DNA of 64,000 nucleotides from a bacterium (GCA_003577245.1 QEVS01000002.1:1-64000); one strand, 5' to 3'. Positions 18,375-27,803 are shown, counted from the stretch's first letter. Notes: a model not told the origin generated them from the letters alone. Program-made: numbers and translations.

Positions 18375-19887
18375 GTGACAGATGATGCACCCGGCACTCC
18401 TACTGGAAGCCGCATGCGCCGGCGCCAATTCCTCACGCTTGCTGGAGGCGGAGCAAGCCCCCTTTCCCGCAGGGCCGCTTGGCCTCGGCCGCCTGGGAAT
18501 AGCAGAGGCACGCGACGGGAAGGACGATGAACCGGGCAACGGGCGTCCTGGGCAGGGCGGGCGAAGCTGGCGGGCGGGCGACCACCACATCCATTCCGAG
18601 TACAGCGGCGACTTCGATACGAGCACCAATCCGCCCACGTTCAGCAAGGGCACCGACGCGGTTTATCCGATCGTCACGAACGCCATCATGGCGAAGCATT
18701 TCGGGCTCAAGTGGGTGATGTGCACGGATCATGGCGGGCCGACGCACTCGAAGGTGAACCTCGAGCAGGCCTATCCCGACCTCCTGATTTCGCGCTCCCT
18801 TGTGCCAGACGTCCTGCAGTTCTGGGGCATGGAGTTCGACGCCCCGCAGATGGACCACCACACGCTCATGATTCCCCGCCACGACGGTGAGGCGCAGCAA
18901 CTTTTCGCCCTCGAGAGCGGCTTTTCGAAGCGGGACCCGTTCCCGGTCGATCCGAGCTACGACACCGAAGCGAAAATGATCGAGTTTCTCAACGCGGCCA
19001 AGGCCATGCCGCAGAAGCCGCTCGTGATCGCCCACCATGCCGCACGGTCGGCAACGGGACTGGGCGTGTACGGGCAGGACACGCCGCGCGAGTTCCGCAA
19101 TAATCACAACGCCGCGCCCGACGTCTACATCGGATTCGAGGGGTCGCCGGGCCACCAGGCGGGGCCGCTGGTCGGCGGTGCCCGCGGCGCATATGGCAAC
19201 TTCCACACGATGGGCGGGTACGACCAGATGACTGCCCGCGTCGGTGGGCTCTGGGATTCGCTCCTCGGCGAAGGTCGGAAATGGTGGATTACCGCCACGT
19301 CCGATTCGCACGTGCACTGGACACGCGGCGGCAGCGATTTCTGGCCTGGCGAGTACTCGAAGACCTATGTACTCGCGAGCCAGGACTATGGAGACGTGAT
19401 GGACGGCCTCCGCCATGGCCGGATCTGGGTGACCACGGGCGACCTCATCGCCGGTCTCGATCTCGTGGTGAAGGGCCCCGGCGGTCAGGCGGCGATGGGC
19501 GAAACGCTGGACGTGCGCGGCAACGGCAAGCGGGAAATCGAGGTCGAGATTAGCTTCACTCCGCTCCAAGGTCCCAACTCCAACGGGGATATCCCGTTCG
19601 TCAGCCGGGTCGACCTGATCGTCGGGCAGATTATTGGACCTGCCGCCGATCCGAATACCGACACGAACCCTACGACGCAGGTGATCGCCAGGTTCGGCCC
19701 GAACCAGTGGAAGAAGTCGGGTGACCGGTTCGTGGTGCGATACCCCCTTCAAAACATGCAGGGAAGGTTCTATGTCCGGGTTCGAGGGACAAACACCAGC
19801 GAGGACGAGCCGCTCGTTGACGGAGCCGAAAGCCCATGGACCGATTTCTGGTTCTATTCGAATCCGGTCTTCGTCAACATGGGTTAG
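18375..19887 (+). pseudogene. Tat-exported PHP-like metal-dependent hydrolase, frameshift in signal region
   Basis: The main frame (from about 18450 to 19887) encodes a PHP-superfamily-like hydrolase with metal-binding patterns HHIHSEYSGD, CTDHGG, MEFD, DHHT, IAHHAARS and TSDSHVHW. The natural N-terminus lies in another frame: a GTG at 18375 or ATG at 18414 gives MRRRQFLTLAGGGAS, a twin-arginine signal with RRRQFL. That frame runs into a stop about 100 bp later. A one-base change near 18455-18470 would join them. The alternative is an unexported protein beginning at the in-frame ATG at 18382, which seems less natural. Substrate unknown. Confidence 0.7.
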
Positions 19888-19926
19888 GAACGAATCCAGG
19901 CCCTGGTGGTGGCCGGGAAGCCCGAG

Positions 19927-20907
19927 TCACCGGTCGCGGGCCGGCCCCTCGCTGCCCGCGACCGGCAGCCGTACTGCACGGCCGATTGGTCCGGCAAAGC
20001 AGTTCGCTGACCCCGGCAGGCAGGGCTGGCCCAGAGCGCGCTCGATGTCTCCCGTCTCGACCTGGAGGGTGACGTGGTCGATGTCGAACCGCTCAGTCAG
20101 GGTGCGGTGGAGGTCGACCAGCACCTGCTGGCGGTCGGCGCGCTCCGCCACGTCGACATGGCCGCTGAGGGCGACAAAGCCGCTGGTCACCGACCAGATG
20201 TGAAGGTCGTGCACTGACTGGACATCGGGCACACCAGCCATTGCTTCGGCCACCTCATCGAACTCCATGCCGCGGGGGGTGCCCTCCAGGAGGACGTCGA
20301 CCGCCTCCTTCATCAGCCTGAAAGTCCGTGGGAGGATGAACAGCCCGACGCCGGCGGCAAACAGCGGGTCGGCATACCGCCAGCCGGTTGTCAGCAGGAT
20401 GACTCCGGCCGCGATCGCTCCCAGCGAGCCGAGGAGATCGCCGGCAACCTCGAGGAAGGCACCTCTCACGTTGAGGCTCTCCTTCGCCCCCGACATGAGG
20501 ATGGCTGCCGAGGCGATGTTCACCGCGAGGCCGATGCTCGCGACCAGTAGGAGCGGCACGCTGCTTACGTCAGGCGGATCGGTGAAACGTCCGTACGCCT
20601 CGTAGAGGATGTACGCAGAGACCCCGAGGAGCAGGACGCCGTTGAGGAGCGCCGCTAGGATCTCGACGCGATAGTAGCCGTACGTCTTGCCCACCGTCGC
20701 CGGCCGCTGCGCGAACCAGATGGCGATGAGCGCGAAGCTCAGGCCGGCAACGTCCGTGAGCATGTGGCCGGCGTCGGCCAGCAGGACGAGGCTGTTGGCC
20801 AGGTAGCCGGCCACAGCCTCGACGACCATAAAGCCCGCAGTCAACACCAGGGCGAACATGAGCCTACGAGAGTGCCTCGCGCCCGCGGAACCGTGGTCGT
20901 GGCTCAT
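19927..20907 (-). CDS. Cation diffusion facilitator (CzcD/ZitB-like) metal exporter
   Basis: A 326-residue proton-driven exporter of Zn(II) and similar ions with six membrane helices and a cytoplasmic domain containing VHDLHIWSVTSG. The first half of the transport site, DAGHMLTD in helix 2, is normal. In helix 5 the usual HxxxD is FLEVAGD, so a glutamate replaces the histidine, which may shift metal preference. The C-terminal extension ends with extra cysteines. It overlaps the upstream ArsR gene, which carries an SmtB-type zinc site. Confidence 0.92.
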   Translation of the reverse strand: MSHDHGSAGARHSRRLMFALVLTAGFMVVEAVAGYLANSLVLLADAGHMLTDVAGLSFALIAIWFAQRPATVGKTYGYYRVEILAALLNGVLLLGVSAYILYEAYGRFTDPPDVSSVPLLLVASIGLAVNIASAAILMSGAKESLNVRGAFLEVAGDLLGSLGAIAAGVILLTTGWRYADPLFAAGVGLFILPRTFRLMKEAVDVLLEGTPRGMEFDEVAEAMAGVPDVQSVHDLHIWSVTSGFVALSGHVDVAERADRQQVLVDLHRTLTERFDIDHVTLQVETGDIERALGQPCLPGSANCFAGPIGRAVRLPVAGSEGPARDR

Positions 20908-21299
20908 TCCAGGTCCTCCTGCACGTGGCGGAGCGTGTCCTCGAAGATGTGCCGGACGTGGGTGTCGTTGAGGCGGTAGAAAACCATCCGCCCATGCCGT
21001 TGAGCGCTGACGATGTTCAGCAGTCGCAGCTCGCGCATCTGGTGCGAAACGGCGGACTCGGTGAGACCGACGAGCTCGGCAATGTCGGCGTTGCAGAGCT
21101 CTGCGAACGTGAGCGCATGGACGATACGCGCGCGGGTCGGGTCAGCCAGGCTCCAAAAGACGCCTGCAACGCGGTCTGCGATCTCGGCCGAAAGCAGATG
21201 CTCGCGCACCATCCCGAGCGTCTCGGGATCGTGCTGGTGCACGGGCAACAGTGCATCGTCCACATCGACCACTATAGGAACTCTTCGAAGGTTGCTCAA
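20904..21299 (-). CDS. ArsR-family zinc sensor, SmtB/CzrA-like
   Basis: A 131-residue winged-helix repressor. Asp112, His114, His125 and Glu128 in the last helix (DTHVRHIFEDTLRHVQE) exactly match the alpha-5 site of SmtB (Asp104, His106, His117, Glu120), where zinc binding releases DNA. Its stop overlaps the start of the CDF exporter, giving a simple two-gene zinc-efflux operon. The upstream gap before 21346 is short and contains the small palindrome CTTCGAAG near 21284, a weak operator candidate. Confidence 0.9.
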   Translation of the reverse strand: MSNLRRVPIVVDVDDALLPVHQHDPETLGMVREHLLSAEIADRVAGVFWSLADPTRARIVHALTFAELCNADIAELVGLTESAVSHQMRELRLLNIVSAQRHGRMVFYRLNDTHVRHIFEDTLRHVQEDLE

Positions 21300-21345
21300 C
21301 TATCCATCTAATGACATCGCGTATCAGCTGGCGCGGAGCAGCTCC

Positions 21346-22074
21346 TCACAGCAGCAGCGCGACGAAGCTCGCCGTATTGAAGGCGGCATGGAACACAATC
21401 GGCTGGCGCAGTCCGCCGCTGGAATGCGCCAGCCACGCGAGCACTACCCCGATAAGCGTAAACGGGATGAGGCTAGCCGCGTCGAGGTGCGGAGCGGCGA
21501 AGAGGAAGGCCGACACGAGCGCGGCCGGCCAGAAGCCGAAGCGCAGCAAACCGTTAAAGAGGAACCCGCGGAAGATGAATTCCTCGCTCACGGGCGCGAC
21601 CACCACCGCTGAGACGCCAGCCAGAATTAGCACCGGGAGTGAGCGTGTCACCTCGTCGCCGATCGTGCTCCGAGGGAGAAGGGCCTCGAGTCCGGCGAGG
21701 TGGAGTACAGCGAGGTACGCGACGAGCGCTCCGTAGGTGACGGCTGTCCAGAGGAGACCTCGGCCGATATCCCCGCGAGTCCACGCGCGCGGATGCAAGT
21801 TCGCCAGCAGGCTCACGGGGGCTCGGGTCCAGATGATGGCAAGTGCGATGACCATCGCAAGCTGGCGAAGGATGACCGTCCCAAAGGCGATGAACAGCGC
21901 AGCCTGGTCGGCTCGCACGTTCGTTGCGTCCTCGAGCTCGAAGCGGTGGCCAACGGCAGCCGCCGTCGCCTGCAGCGCCGCTGACGACAGCGCGAAGATC
22001 AGTAGCACGGCCAAAAGGCCGAAGCCGAGGCCGGGCAGGCTCGGCCGTGCCGTCGTGATCGACGGGCCGGTCAC
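21346..22074 (-). CDS. CPBP family intramembrane metalloprotease
   Basis: A 242-residue, seven-helix membrane protein with the three motifs of CPBP (Abi/Rce1-like) glutamic intramembrane proteases: SEEFIFRGF (EExxxR), FAAPHLD and FHAAFN. Bacterial members process membrane peptides or signalling proteins; the substrate here is not known. It is the last gene of the minus-strand oxidase/copper operon and overlaps ctaG by four bases. Confidence 0.9.
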   Translation of the reverse strand: MTGPSITTARPSLPGLGFGLLAVLLIFALSSAALQATAAAVGHRFELEDATNVRADQAALFIAFGTVILRQLAMVIALAIIWTRAPVSLLANLHPRAWTRGDIGRGLLWTAVTYGALVAYLAVLHLAGLEALLPRSTIGDEVTRSLPVLILAGVSAVVVAPVSEEFIFRGFLFNGLLRFGFWPAALVSAFLFAAPHLDAASLIPFTLIGVVLAWLAHSSGGLRQPIVFHAAFNTASFVALLL

Positions 22075-23129
22075 CGCGAACCCTCCGGTCCGCGGTCGAT
22101 TGGGGCATCAACGCCGATCCTCGCTTTCTTCCTGGCGAGGGCCGCGTCGATGCGCTTCCCCTCCCTTTCGTCGGCGCTTGCCCAGCGTGCAGCTGCCACG
22201 AGCGTGGCAATGATCCCAATCATCTCGCCGACGATGAACATCATCGCCCCGGCGATCTGTTGGTCGAACAGCGGCGATGGGCCCCAGTAGCGAGGAAGGG
22301 CCTGAAGGTCCTCGTAGATCACCTGCGATGGCTCGTAGAAGAGGGAGCCGAGGAAGGCATGGATCGGGACCAGGGCGAAGAGGTAGGCCACGCGGATAGG
22401 ATGGGAGAGGTTCCACCTCGAGGGGTTCACCCCGACTATCGGCCACCAGTAGTGGACTCCGGCGAAGAGGAAGATGCCGTAGCCGAGATAGTGCAGCCAG
22501 AGGTTGCTGAGCGACTGCTCGAACGCCGGGCTGATATACCAGCCCACGGGAATGACGGCGAAAAGCACAAGCCCGACCAGGGGGTTCGTGAATCCACTGA
22601 ACCAGCGGGCGTGGAGCAATGGGTAGAGCCAGCGGTCACGTCGAGCGCGCCCGGCGGCGACCAGCAGTAGCGTGAGTGGGGCGCCTGCCAGCAGCAGGGG
22701 CGGGGCGATCGTGATCAGCACGAAGTGCTGAATCATGTGGGCGGTGAGGAAGGTGCTGCTGTACGCGGCCAACGGGCCGAAGACGGTGAGCAGCACGAGC
22801 AGGAGCCCGATGAGGAAAGCGATCAGGCGGCAGGTCGACGCCAACCGGCGCTGGGAGCCTGATCGCACGGCCCGGAAGACGAGGAGGTAGCCGGCCCCGA
22901 TCGTCAGGAGGATGTACACCGGGATCGGCTCGAAGGCGAAAGTGGTCAGCACGCCCGGGAAATCGGGAGGCGGTACCGCCGCGATCGTGCAGATGAACAG
23001 GAAGCCGACGGAGGTGCCCCCGCTCCCCATGCGAAGCGCTGCCGTGAGGGCAACGCTGAGCAAGAACCCGACCAGCCCCACCAGGACAAAGGCCCTCGGT
23101 CCAGGAAACAGCAACGCAGACTGTCTCAC
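22071..23129 (-). CDS. ctaG: CtaG-like cytochrome c oxidase assembly factor
   Basis: A 352-residue protein with about nine membrane helices of the caa3_CtaG family. The motif AHMIQHFVLITIAPPLLL is typical and supplies conserved histidines likely to handle copper for the CuB site of heme-copper oxidases. It is embedded in an operon with Sco1, PCuAC and thiol oxidoreductase genes, all consistent with copper insertion into the oxidase. Confidence 0.9.
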   Translation of the reverse strand: MRQSALLFPGPRAFVLVGLVGFLLSVALTAALRMGSGGTSVGFLFICTIAAVPPPDFPGVLTTFAFEPIPVYILLTIGAGYLLVFRAVRSGSQRRLASTCRLIAFLIGLLLVLLTVFGPLAAYSSTFLTAHMIQHFVLITIAPPLLLAGAPLTLLLVAAGRARRDRWLYPLLHARWFSGFTNPLVGLVLFAVIPVGWYISPAFEQSLSNLWLHYLGYGIFLFAGVHYWWPIVGVNPSRWNLSHPIRVAYLFALVPIHAFLGSLFYEPSQVIYEDLQALPRYWGPSPLFDQQIAGAMMFIVGEMIGIIATLVAAARWASADEREGKRIDAALARKKARIGVDAPIDRGPEGSR

Positions 23130-23142
23130 GGGTTGCTCTCCC

Positions 23143-23946
23143 CTACCGCGATGCCTTGATCTGCTCTTCCAGGAAGCTTCGCCATTCTCCGGGAGTGGTG
23201 GGCGGCCTGGTGACGGGCTCTCCGTTGATCAGGAACGAGGGCGTGCCGCGGAGCCCGAGCGCGGCGGCCTCGCGCAGCTGAGCCGTCACTTTATCGGCGG
23301 CCGCCTGCGACGTGAGGCAGGCGCCGAACGCGCCCGGTTCAACACCTTCCTCAGACGCATATCGCTGGAGGTTCGCTGCCGAGAACCTGCCGACGTTCAG
23401 CTTCTCCGCCGTGAGCTGCCCGGCCTCCAACTCGACCAGGAACAGGCGCTTGTGCAGGGCCCAGAAGAGCCCCTGGTCGGCTGCGCAGGTGGCGGCGACT
23501 GCTGCCGCCCCGGACTCCTCTCCGAGGATGGGGAAGTGCTTGAATTCGAACCGGACTTTCCCGGTCCGCACGTACTCCTGGATGATCACCGGCTCATGGA
23601 GGAGGGTGAACCTCAGGCAGAACGGGCACTGAAAGTCCTCAAACACAGTCAGCGCGATCGGCGCGTCAGGCTTACCGATCGCCTGGCCGTCGACGAGGTC
23701 AGCCGGGAAAGCCAGCTCCCGGAATGCCTTCCCGGGGTCGGCGCTCGCGGATCGCGTAGGCGTTGTGCTGGATGCCGTCGATGTCTCGCGCGTGGGGGGC
23801 TCAACTCCGTCGTCGTCGCCGGCGCAGGCCGCTGCCAGGATAGCCAGCACCGACACCACCAGAAGTAGTGCGTGCTTCGGCGGCAAGGAGGCCGGTCTGT
23901 GGCCCGTACCCGGGCGGGATGTTCGCGTCGAATCTCGTCTTTTCAT
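23143..23946 (-). CDS. DsbA-family thiol oxidoreductase lipoprotein
   Basis: A lipoprotein with lipobox LAAAC and a DsbA-like thioredoxin domain carrying FQCPFCLRF, an inserted helical domain and the cis-Pro loop GTPSFLING. The ATG at 23946 is chosen over a GTG at 23985, since it directly precedes a lysine/arginine-rich signal sequence. It would exchange disulfides outside the membrane, possibly on copper-chaperone or oxidase cysteines. It follows the four-Cys membrane protein by five bases. Confidence 0.9.
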   Translation of the reverse strand: MKRRDSTRTSRPGTGHRPASLPPKHALLLVVSVLAILAAACAGDDDGVEPPTRETSTASSTTPTRSASADPGKAFRELAFPADLVDGQAIGKPDAPIALTVFEDFQCPFCLRFTLLHEPVIIQEYVRTGKVRFEFKHFPILGEESGAAAVAATCAADQGLFWALHKRLFLVELEAGQLTAEKLNVGRFSAANLQRYASEEGVEPGAFGACLTSQAAADKVTAQLREAAALGLRGTPSFLINGEPVTRPPTTPGEWRSFLEEQIKASR

Positions 23947-23951
23947 GTCAC

Positions 23952-24670
23952 CTACCCCGTGCACGAACCGGCGCTCTTGCTGCACGGCTCAGGCTCAGGC
24001 TGTGACGGGATGCGGTCCTTGCACAGCTCGGATGGAATGCAGGCCTGGTCACCGTCGGCCACTGCACCTGCAGGACTTCATCGGCCGACTCGGGCCCGAA
24101 CGTGATGAGCACCTTCCCGAGGTCCGCGATGTCTTGGAACATCAGCGTGTCGATGCGTGTGCCGTTCACGAAGAACTTGAGCGTCTCGCCGTTGCCGTTC
24201 ATGTACTTCGTCCCGTCGGGCAGAGTGAGGGAGTTGTCCGTGAGGCTGAACCCGAGCGAGCTGAGGAACTCATCCCAGGTCGTCTGCTCGCGGTGCACGT
24301 GGACCACCGTTGGACGGGGCTCGTGGATGTGGACGTAAGGATTCTTCTCCTCGCCCTCCGTCGACCAAAAGCCATCCTGGGCGAAATTGAACTGCTCGCC
24401 GCGTATGAACAGTGCGAAGTCGCTGTGCCAGTGAACCGGCTGGCGGAAGGTGCCGTCCGGGGCGAGGACTGGCGCTTCTGTCGCGGCTACCGACGAATCA
24501 TCGCTGTTGAGCCACCAGCCAAATGCGACTGCGGTGACTGCGAGCAAGAGTACCCCGAGGCCTGGCAGCCAGATTTTCGGGCTGAGGTACCAGTCCCAGG
24601 GGCCGGGTTCGAGCAGGCTATCCTCTTCGTCTTCTGGGACCTCATGCTCTATCGTGGGCTCGTCGTTCAT
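23952..24670 (-). pseudogene. Membrane-anchored protein of the four-Cys family, frameshifted C-terminus
   Basis: About 235 residues if repaired. A membrane helix (about 36-55) precedes an extracytoplasmic domain with HWHSDFALFIRG, YVHIHEP, VVHVHREQTTWDEFL and KFFVNGTRIDTLMF. The paralogue at 31511-32239 shows the expected ending: a Cys-rich tail beginning DEACIPGEQC. Here that tail (DQACIPSELC, later EPCSKSAGSC) is present in the next frame, ending with TAG at 23952. A one-base slip near 24055 therefore breaks the gene. No named family is recognised; conserved histidines and cysteines suggest metal binding. Confidence 0.7.
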
Positions 24671-25638
24671 GGCGCTACTCCCTCAAGCACTGCCCCGAGC
24701 TCCTCTAACGCGAACACGCCCTCGAACCGGGCTACAACCGTGCCTTTGGCATCGACCACGAACACCCATGGTTCCGTGGGCAGGCCCCAGGCGATGCCCG
24801 CCTCGACAAGTTGCCTCTGGTTCCCCGGCCCGAACTGGAGGACGCCTTCGCTATCCAGCTTGTACGGTTCGACATGGACGAAGTTGACCTTCGCCTCGAA
24901 GCTCTTCGCGAGTTCACCCACGATCTCCATTACGGGGCCGCAGGTGCGGGTCTGGCAGAACGAAGGCGTCGCGAACGCGATGACCGATGGCTTCCCGGAT
25001 GCAAGGGCATCGGCAATGCTGAGCTTATGGAACGACTCATCCGGCTCAGGAGACGTGTCGATCGCCTTCAGGGGCGCGTCCTGCAGGGTCAGGCTGTCCA
25101 CCGAGATCGACTTGCTCCCCACACCGGGCGCCTTCGACTTAGCCTGCACTTGGAGCGCGACGCGCACCTCGCCCTTCTCGTCGAGTTTGTCGCCCAGACT
25201 GATGCCGATCCCCCAATTGCCCGCTGTATCAAACGGTACATTCACGTAATAGAGGCCGGTTAACTCGGTCTCGTTATGCGTGCTGTGATCTTCGGTGCCG
25301 TTGATGCCGAGCGGCGCCCACGGGATCGGGCCGCTTCCAACGAGCGTCGACTGGTTGTTCGCGCCAATCTTGAAGAACCGTACGAACGCCGTCGTATCGG
25401 TGACCGGTTTGTCGTCTTTGAAGATTACGAACCCGACCCGCGATTGCCCGACTGCCAGATCGTTCGTCGAAAGTACGGCCGAGTAACCGCCTGGCCCCGG
25501 CGTTGGGAGGGCGCCAGGCGCAGTGGTGGCATCGCCGCCCGGCTCATCTGACCCGTCGCCCCCGCAAGCGGCCAGGAACAGGCCGGCAGTCATGGTGGTG
25601 GCGAGTGCGAGCGTGATTCTGCGTAGCCTGAGTTTCAT
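24667..25638 (-). CDS. Lipoprotein with C-terminal thioredoxin-like domain
   Basis: A 323-residue lipoprotein (lipobox FLAAC at about residue 24). The N-terminal 190 residues form a beta-rich domain. The last 120 form a thioredoxin-like fold with PSFCQTRTCGPVMEIV, a CxxxxC in place of CxxC, and a GLPTEPWVFVVDAKG strand. That C-terminal domain resembles thioredoxin-like proteins linked to Sco1. It overlaps its neighbours on both sides by four bases. A role in extracytoplasmic copper or thiol handling is inferred from context. Confidence 0.78.
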   Translation of the reverse strand: MKLRLRRITLALATTMTAGLFLAACGGDGSDEPGGDATTAPGALPTPGPGGYSAVLSTNDLAVGQSRVGFVIFKDDKPVTDTTAFVRFFKIGANNQSTLVGSGPIPWAPLGINGTEDHSTHNETELTGLYYVNVPFDTAGNWGIGISLGDKLDEKGEVRVALQVQAKSKAPGVGSKSISVDSLTLQDAPLKAIDTSPEPDESFHKLSIADALASGKPSVIAFATPSFCQTRTCGPVMEIVGELAKSFEAKVNFVHVEPYKLDSEGVLQFGPGNQRQLVEAGIAWGLPTEPWVFVVDAKGTVVARFEGVFALEELGAVLEGVAP

Positions 25639-26657
25639 GGTTGGCCTCCTTCAGTCGCCGTGAGCGCACGTACCGGGATCTCCAGCGCCAGCTTCCCGGC
25701 GACCTCGAATTCGAGCGTGATAGGAACGGTGTCGCCCGGCTCCAGCGGTTCGCGTATTCCGAGGAGCATGATGTGAAGGCCGCCGGGCTTCAGTTCCACA
25801 TTGCCACCCGCCGGAATATCCAGGCCATCGAGCGGCTGCATGCTGGCAGTCGCGCCTTCGACGCGGTTTTCGTGAATCTGAACGTCCGCTGCAATGACCG
25901 AGGTCGCCCGTAGTAGCCGGTCCGCCGCTCCGAAGTCCGAGACGGTCAGATAGACGGCTGCCTCGTCTCCGCTTGACTCCCGCGCGTACGCCCCGGAGAC
26001 CACGAGGTTGGCGACACGCCCGGAGCCCGCCGCATCCTGATGGTTACCCTCGTGCTCCGCACTCGCCGATTCCTCATGTTCCGCGCCGTCCGTGCCTTCG
26101 GACGCCTCGTGACCGCCTCCCTCCGTGGACACATGGCCCTCGCCCGCCGAAGCATCGACGAGACTCACCGTAGTGAGAACCACGACAGCCATCGCCGAGG
26201 TGCCGAGGATGATCGCCGCGAGGGCCGGTCGAAGCGTGAGCCGCTCAAGGTGCGAGAGCGCAATAGCGCTGGCGCCCGTTGCGATCGAAAGCTCGAAGCC
26301 GGACGCGAGCCCATCGATAAATGTCGCGCCTTCCGTCTCTCCCGAGGCGGGGCCAAGCGGGATGCCCGCTGTCCGCGTCAACAGCCAGAGGGCCGTGATA
26401 GCCAGGTTGCCTGCTGCCCCGAGCAGGAGCGTCGCGCGCGAGGGGCGCGAGGCGACCGCCGCCGCCCAGCCAAGCTGGAGCCAGGCCGATGTGCCAAAGA
26501 AGAGCCCGTAGCCCCACCACTCCTGCCAGTGCTCGCCCAGGACCGCAAAGTGGATGACGGCCGCCCCTACCGAGAGGAGAGCGCACGCGATAGTCCCCGC
26601 GGTGCGAAGGTCAACGGGCTTCATGCGGGCGCCGCCCCCCGACCATGCCATGGTCAT
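25635..26657 (-). CDS. Membrane domain fused to PCu(A)C copper chaperone
   Basis: A 340-residue fusion. The first 165 residues hold about five membrane helices; a His/Glu-rich linker (about 172-208) follows. The rest is a PCu(A)C domain with the exact Cu(I) site H-x10-M-x21-H-x-M at His262, Met273, His295 and Met297. PCu(A)C proteins deliver copper to Sco1 and the CuA site of cytochrome oxidase. Here the chaperone is tethered to the membrane by an unusual N-terminal domain, which also occurs alone in a broken copy at 36313-36987. It overlaps Sco1 by four bases. Confidence 0.88.
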   Translation of the reverse strand: MTMAWSGGGARMKPVDLRTAGTIACALLSVGAAVIHFAVLGEHWQEWWGYGLFFGTSAWLQLGWAAAVASRPSRATLLLGAAGNLAITALWLLTRTAGIPLGPASGETEGATFIDGLASGFELSIATGASAIALSHLERLTLRPALAAIILGTSAMAVVVLTTVSLVDASAGEGHVSTEGGGHEASEGTDGAEHEESASAEHEGNHQDAAGSGRVANLVVSGAYARESSGDEAAVYLTVSDFGAADRLLRATSVIAADVQIHENRVEGATASMQPLDGLDIPAGGNVELKPGGLHIMLLGIREPLEPGDTVPITLEFEVAGKLALEIPVRALTATEGGQP

Positions 26658-27322
26658 GACGGTCGTATCCTTTCTTCGATGAGCGCTCTGAGGTCGGCCG
26701 CGTAGTCTCCCGAGGACATGTCGGCGGGGTAGACCAGCCTTGCCTTCTGGTCCTCCGGGGTGAACGCCATGACGAAGGCTGCGTGGTTGACCGCGTAGTT
26801 GCCGCCGCCCAGGTCTGTCCTCGAGGCTGGGTTTACGCCGAGGAGGCCCTGCGCGCGGTTGATCTCTTCCCGGGTGCCGGTGAGGCCGACGACGCGCTCG
26901 TCCAGGAGGTCGAGCCAGTTACGGAGCACCTCGGGCGTGTCACGCTCCGGGTCGGTCGTGATAAACACGACGCTGACCCGTAAAGCCGTGTTCGCGGGAA
27001 GTTCATCTAGCGCCCGGGCGACCTGTGCCATGTGGGTCGGACACACATCCGGGCAGTGCGTGTAGCCGAGATACAGCAGCGTGACCTTCTCCGCCGTCTG
27101 CTCGCGCAGCCGGAACGGCAGCCCCTCGGGGTCGGTCAGCGTCAGGTCCGGCATCTCGATAGGCGGCACCTGGCGGACCCCGCGGAACGCCGGGGCCGCG
27201 GAAAAGTCGAGCTTCGCCGGTTGGTTGTCCTTCCCCGAGCCGCAAGCTGACAGCGCAGACGCGCCGGCAAGGGCAAGGGCAAACAGCAGGACGGCCACCC
27301 GGAAGGATCGTTGTCCATCCAA
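26654..27322 (-). CDS. Sco1/SenC copper chaperone lipoprotein
   Basis: A 222-residue lipoprotein (lipobox ALSAC) with a thioredoxin-fold Sco domain. Cys90, Cys94 (HCPDVCP) and His180 form the copper site. Sco1 metallates CuA of cytochrome oxidase. The start is TTG at 27322, preceded by GGAGGAAG at good spacing. It begins the tight operon Sco1, membrane-PCuAC, Trx-like lipoprotein, four-Cys protein, DsbA-like, CtaG, CPBP protease. A second Sco1 is at 35651. Confidence 0.92.
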   Translation of the reverse strand: MDGQRSFRVAVLLFALALAGASALSACGSGKDNQPAKLDFSAAPAFRGVRQVPPIEMPDLTLTDPEGLPFRLREQTAEKVTLLYLGYTHCPDVCPTHMAQVARALDELPANTALRVSVVFITTDPERDTPEVLRNWLDLLDERVVGLTGTREEINRAQGLLGVNPASRTDLGGGNYAVNHAAFVMAFTPEDQKARLVYPADMSSGDYAADLRALIEERIRPS

Positions 27323-27338
27323 GTTCTTCCTCCATGAA

Positions 27339-27363
27339 GGGTCCCTCGCATGAGGGTCCCTCG
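27339..27363. promoter_or_regulatory. Direct repeat in the sco1 leader
   Basis: GGGTCCCTCG occurs twice (27339-27348 and 27354-27363), 15 bp apart, and the second copy lies within the 11-bp palindrome GAGGGTCCCTC. It sits 17-41 bp before the sco1 start. It could be a regulator site or leader structure; no known family motif is recognised. Confidence 0.35.
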
Positions 27364-27371
27364 TCGCTTCG

Positions 27372-27803
27372 TCAGGCGGACGCGTTCGACCTGGGAGGAG
27401 GGAACTGAGGAGCGCCCGTCCAGCCGGTCAGGCTGCGAGCTTCGGTGCGGATCTCCCGCCAGGCCGAGTTCGCGCCGAGTGCGGCAATGGCCTCAGCCAG
27501 ATGTGCGACCGGGGCGACGGGCACCGCAGCCGCGTCCGCGCACGTCGAAGCGTTGGCATGACAATGCTGCTCGTGATCATGATTTGAGCGGTCGCCCGAA
27601 GGTCCGGCGTGGTGATGTGCGCTGGTGGTCTTGGCCTCGGCTAGTGGCGTACCGATGTAGGAATCGGTCCCTGGGATTTCAAGATGCAGCGACCAGTGCC
27701 CGACGAAAAGAAGTGTCGGCAATAGGGACAGCAGCAGCAGTTTTGAACCAAAGTTCAGTACGCGGGCGGACTGGAACCGCGAGGCAAACATCGGACCCCT
27801 CAT
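27372..27803 (-). CDS. Membrane-anchored His-rich protein, unknown
   Basis: About 143 residues from an ATG at 27803; a GTG at 27836 would add 11. It has one N-terminal membrane helix followed by a segment rich in histidine (HHHAG, NHDHEQHCHANAS) and cysteine, then an Ala-rich and Pro-rich tail. The pattern is consistent with extracytoplasmic metal binding. It lies just upstream of the sco1 operon on the same strand, so it may be its first gene. No family assigned. Confidence 0.6.
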   Translation of the reverse strand: MRGPMFASRFQSARVLNFGSKLLLLSLLPTLLFVGHWSLHLEIPGTDSYIGTPLAEAKTTSAHHHAGPSGDRSNHDHEQHCHANASTCADAAAVPVAPVAHLAEAIAALGANSAWREIRTEARSLTGWTGAPQFPPPRSNASA

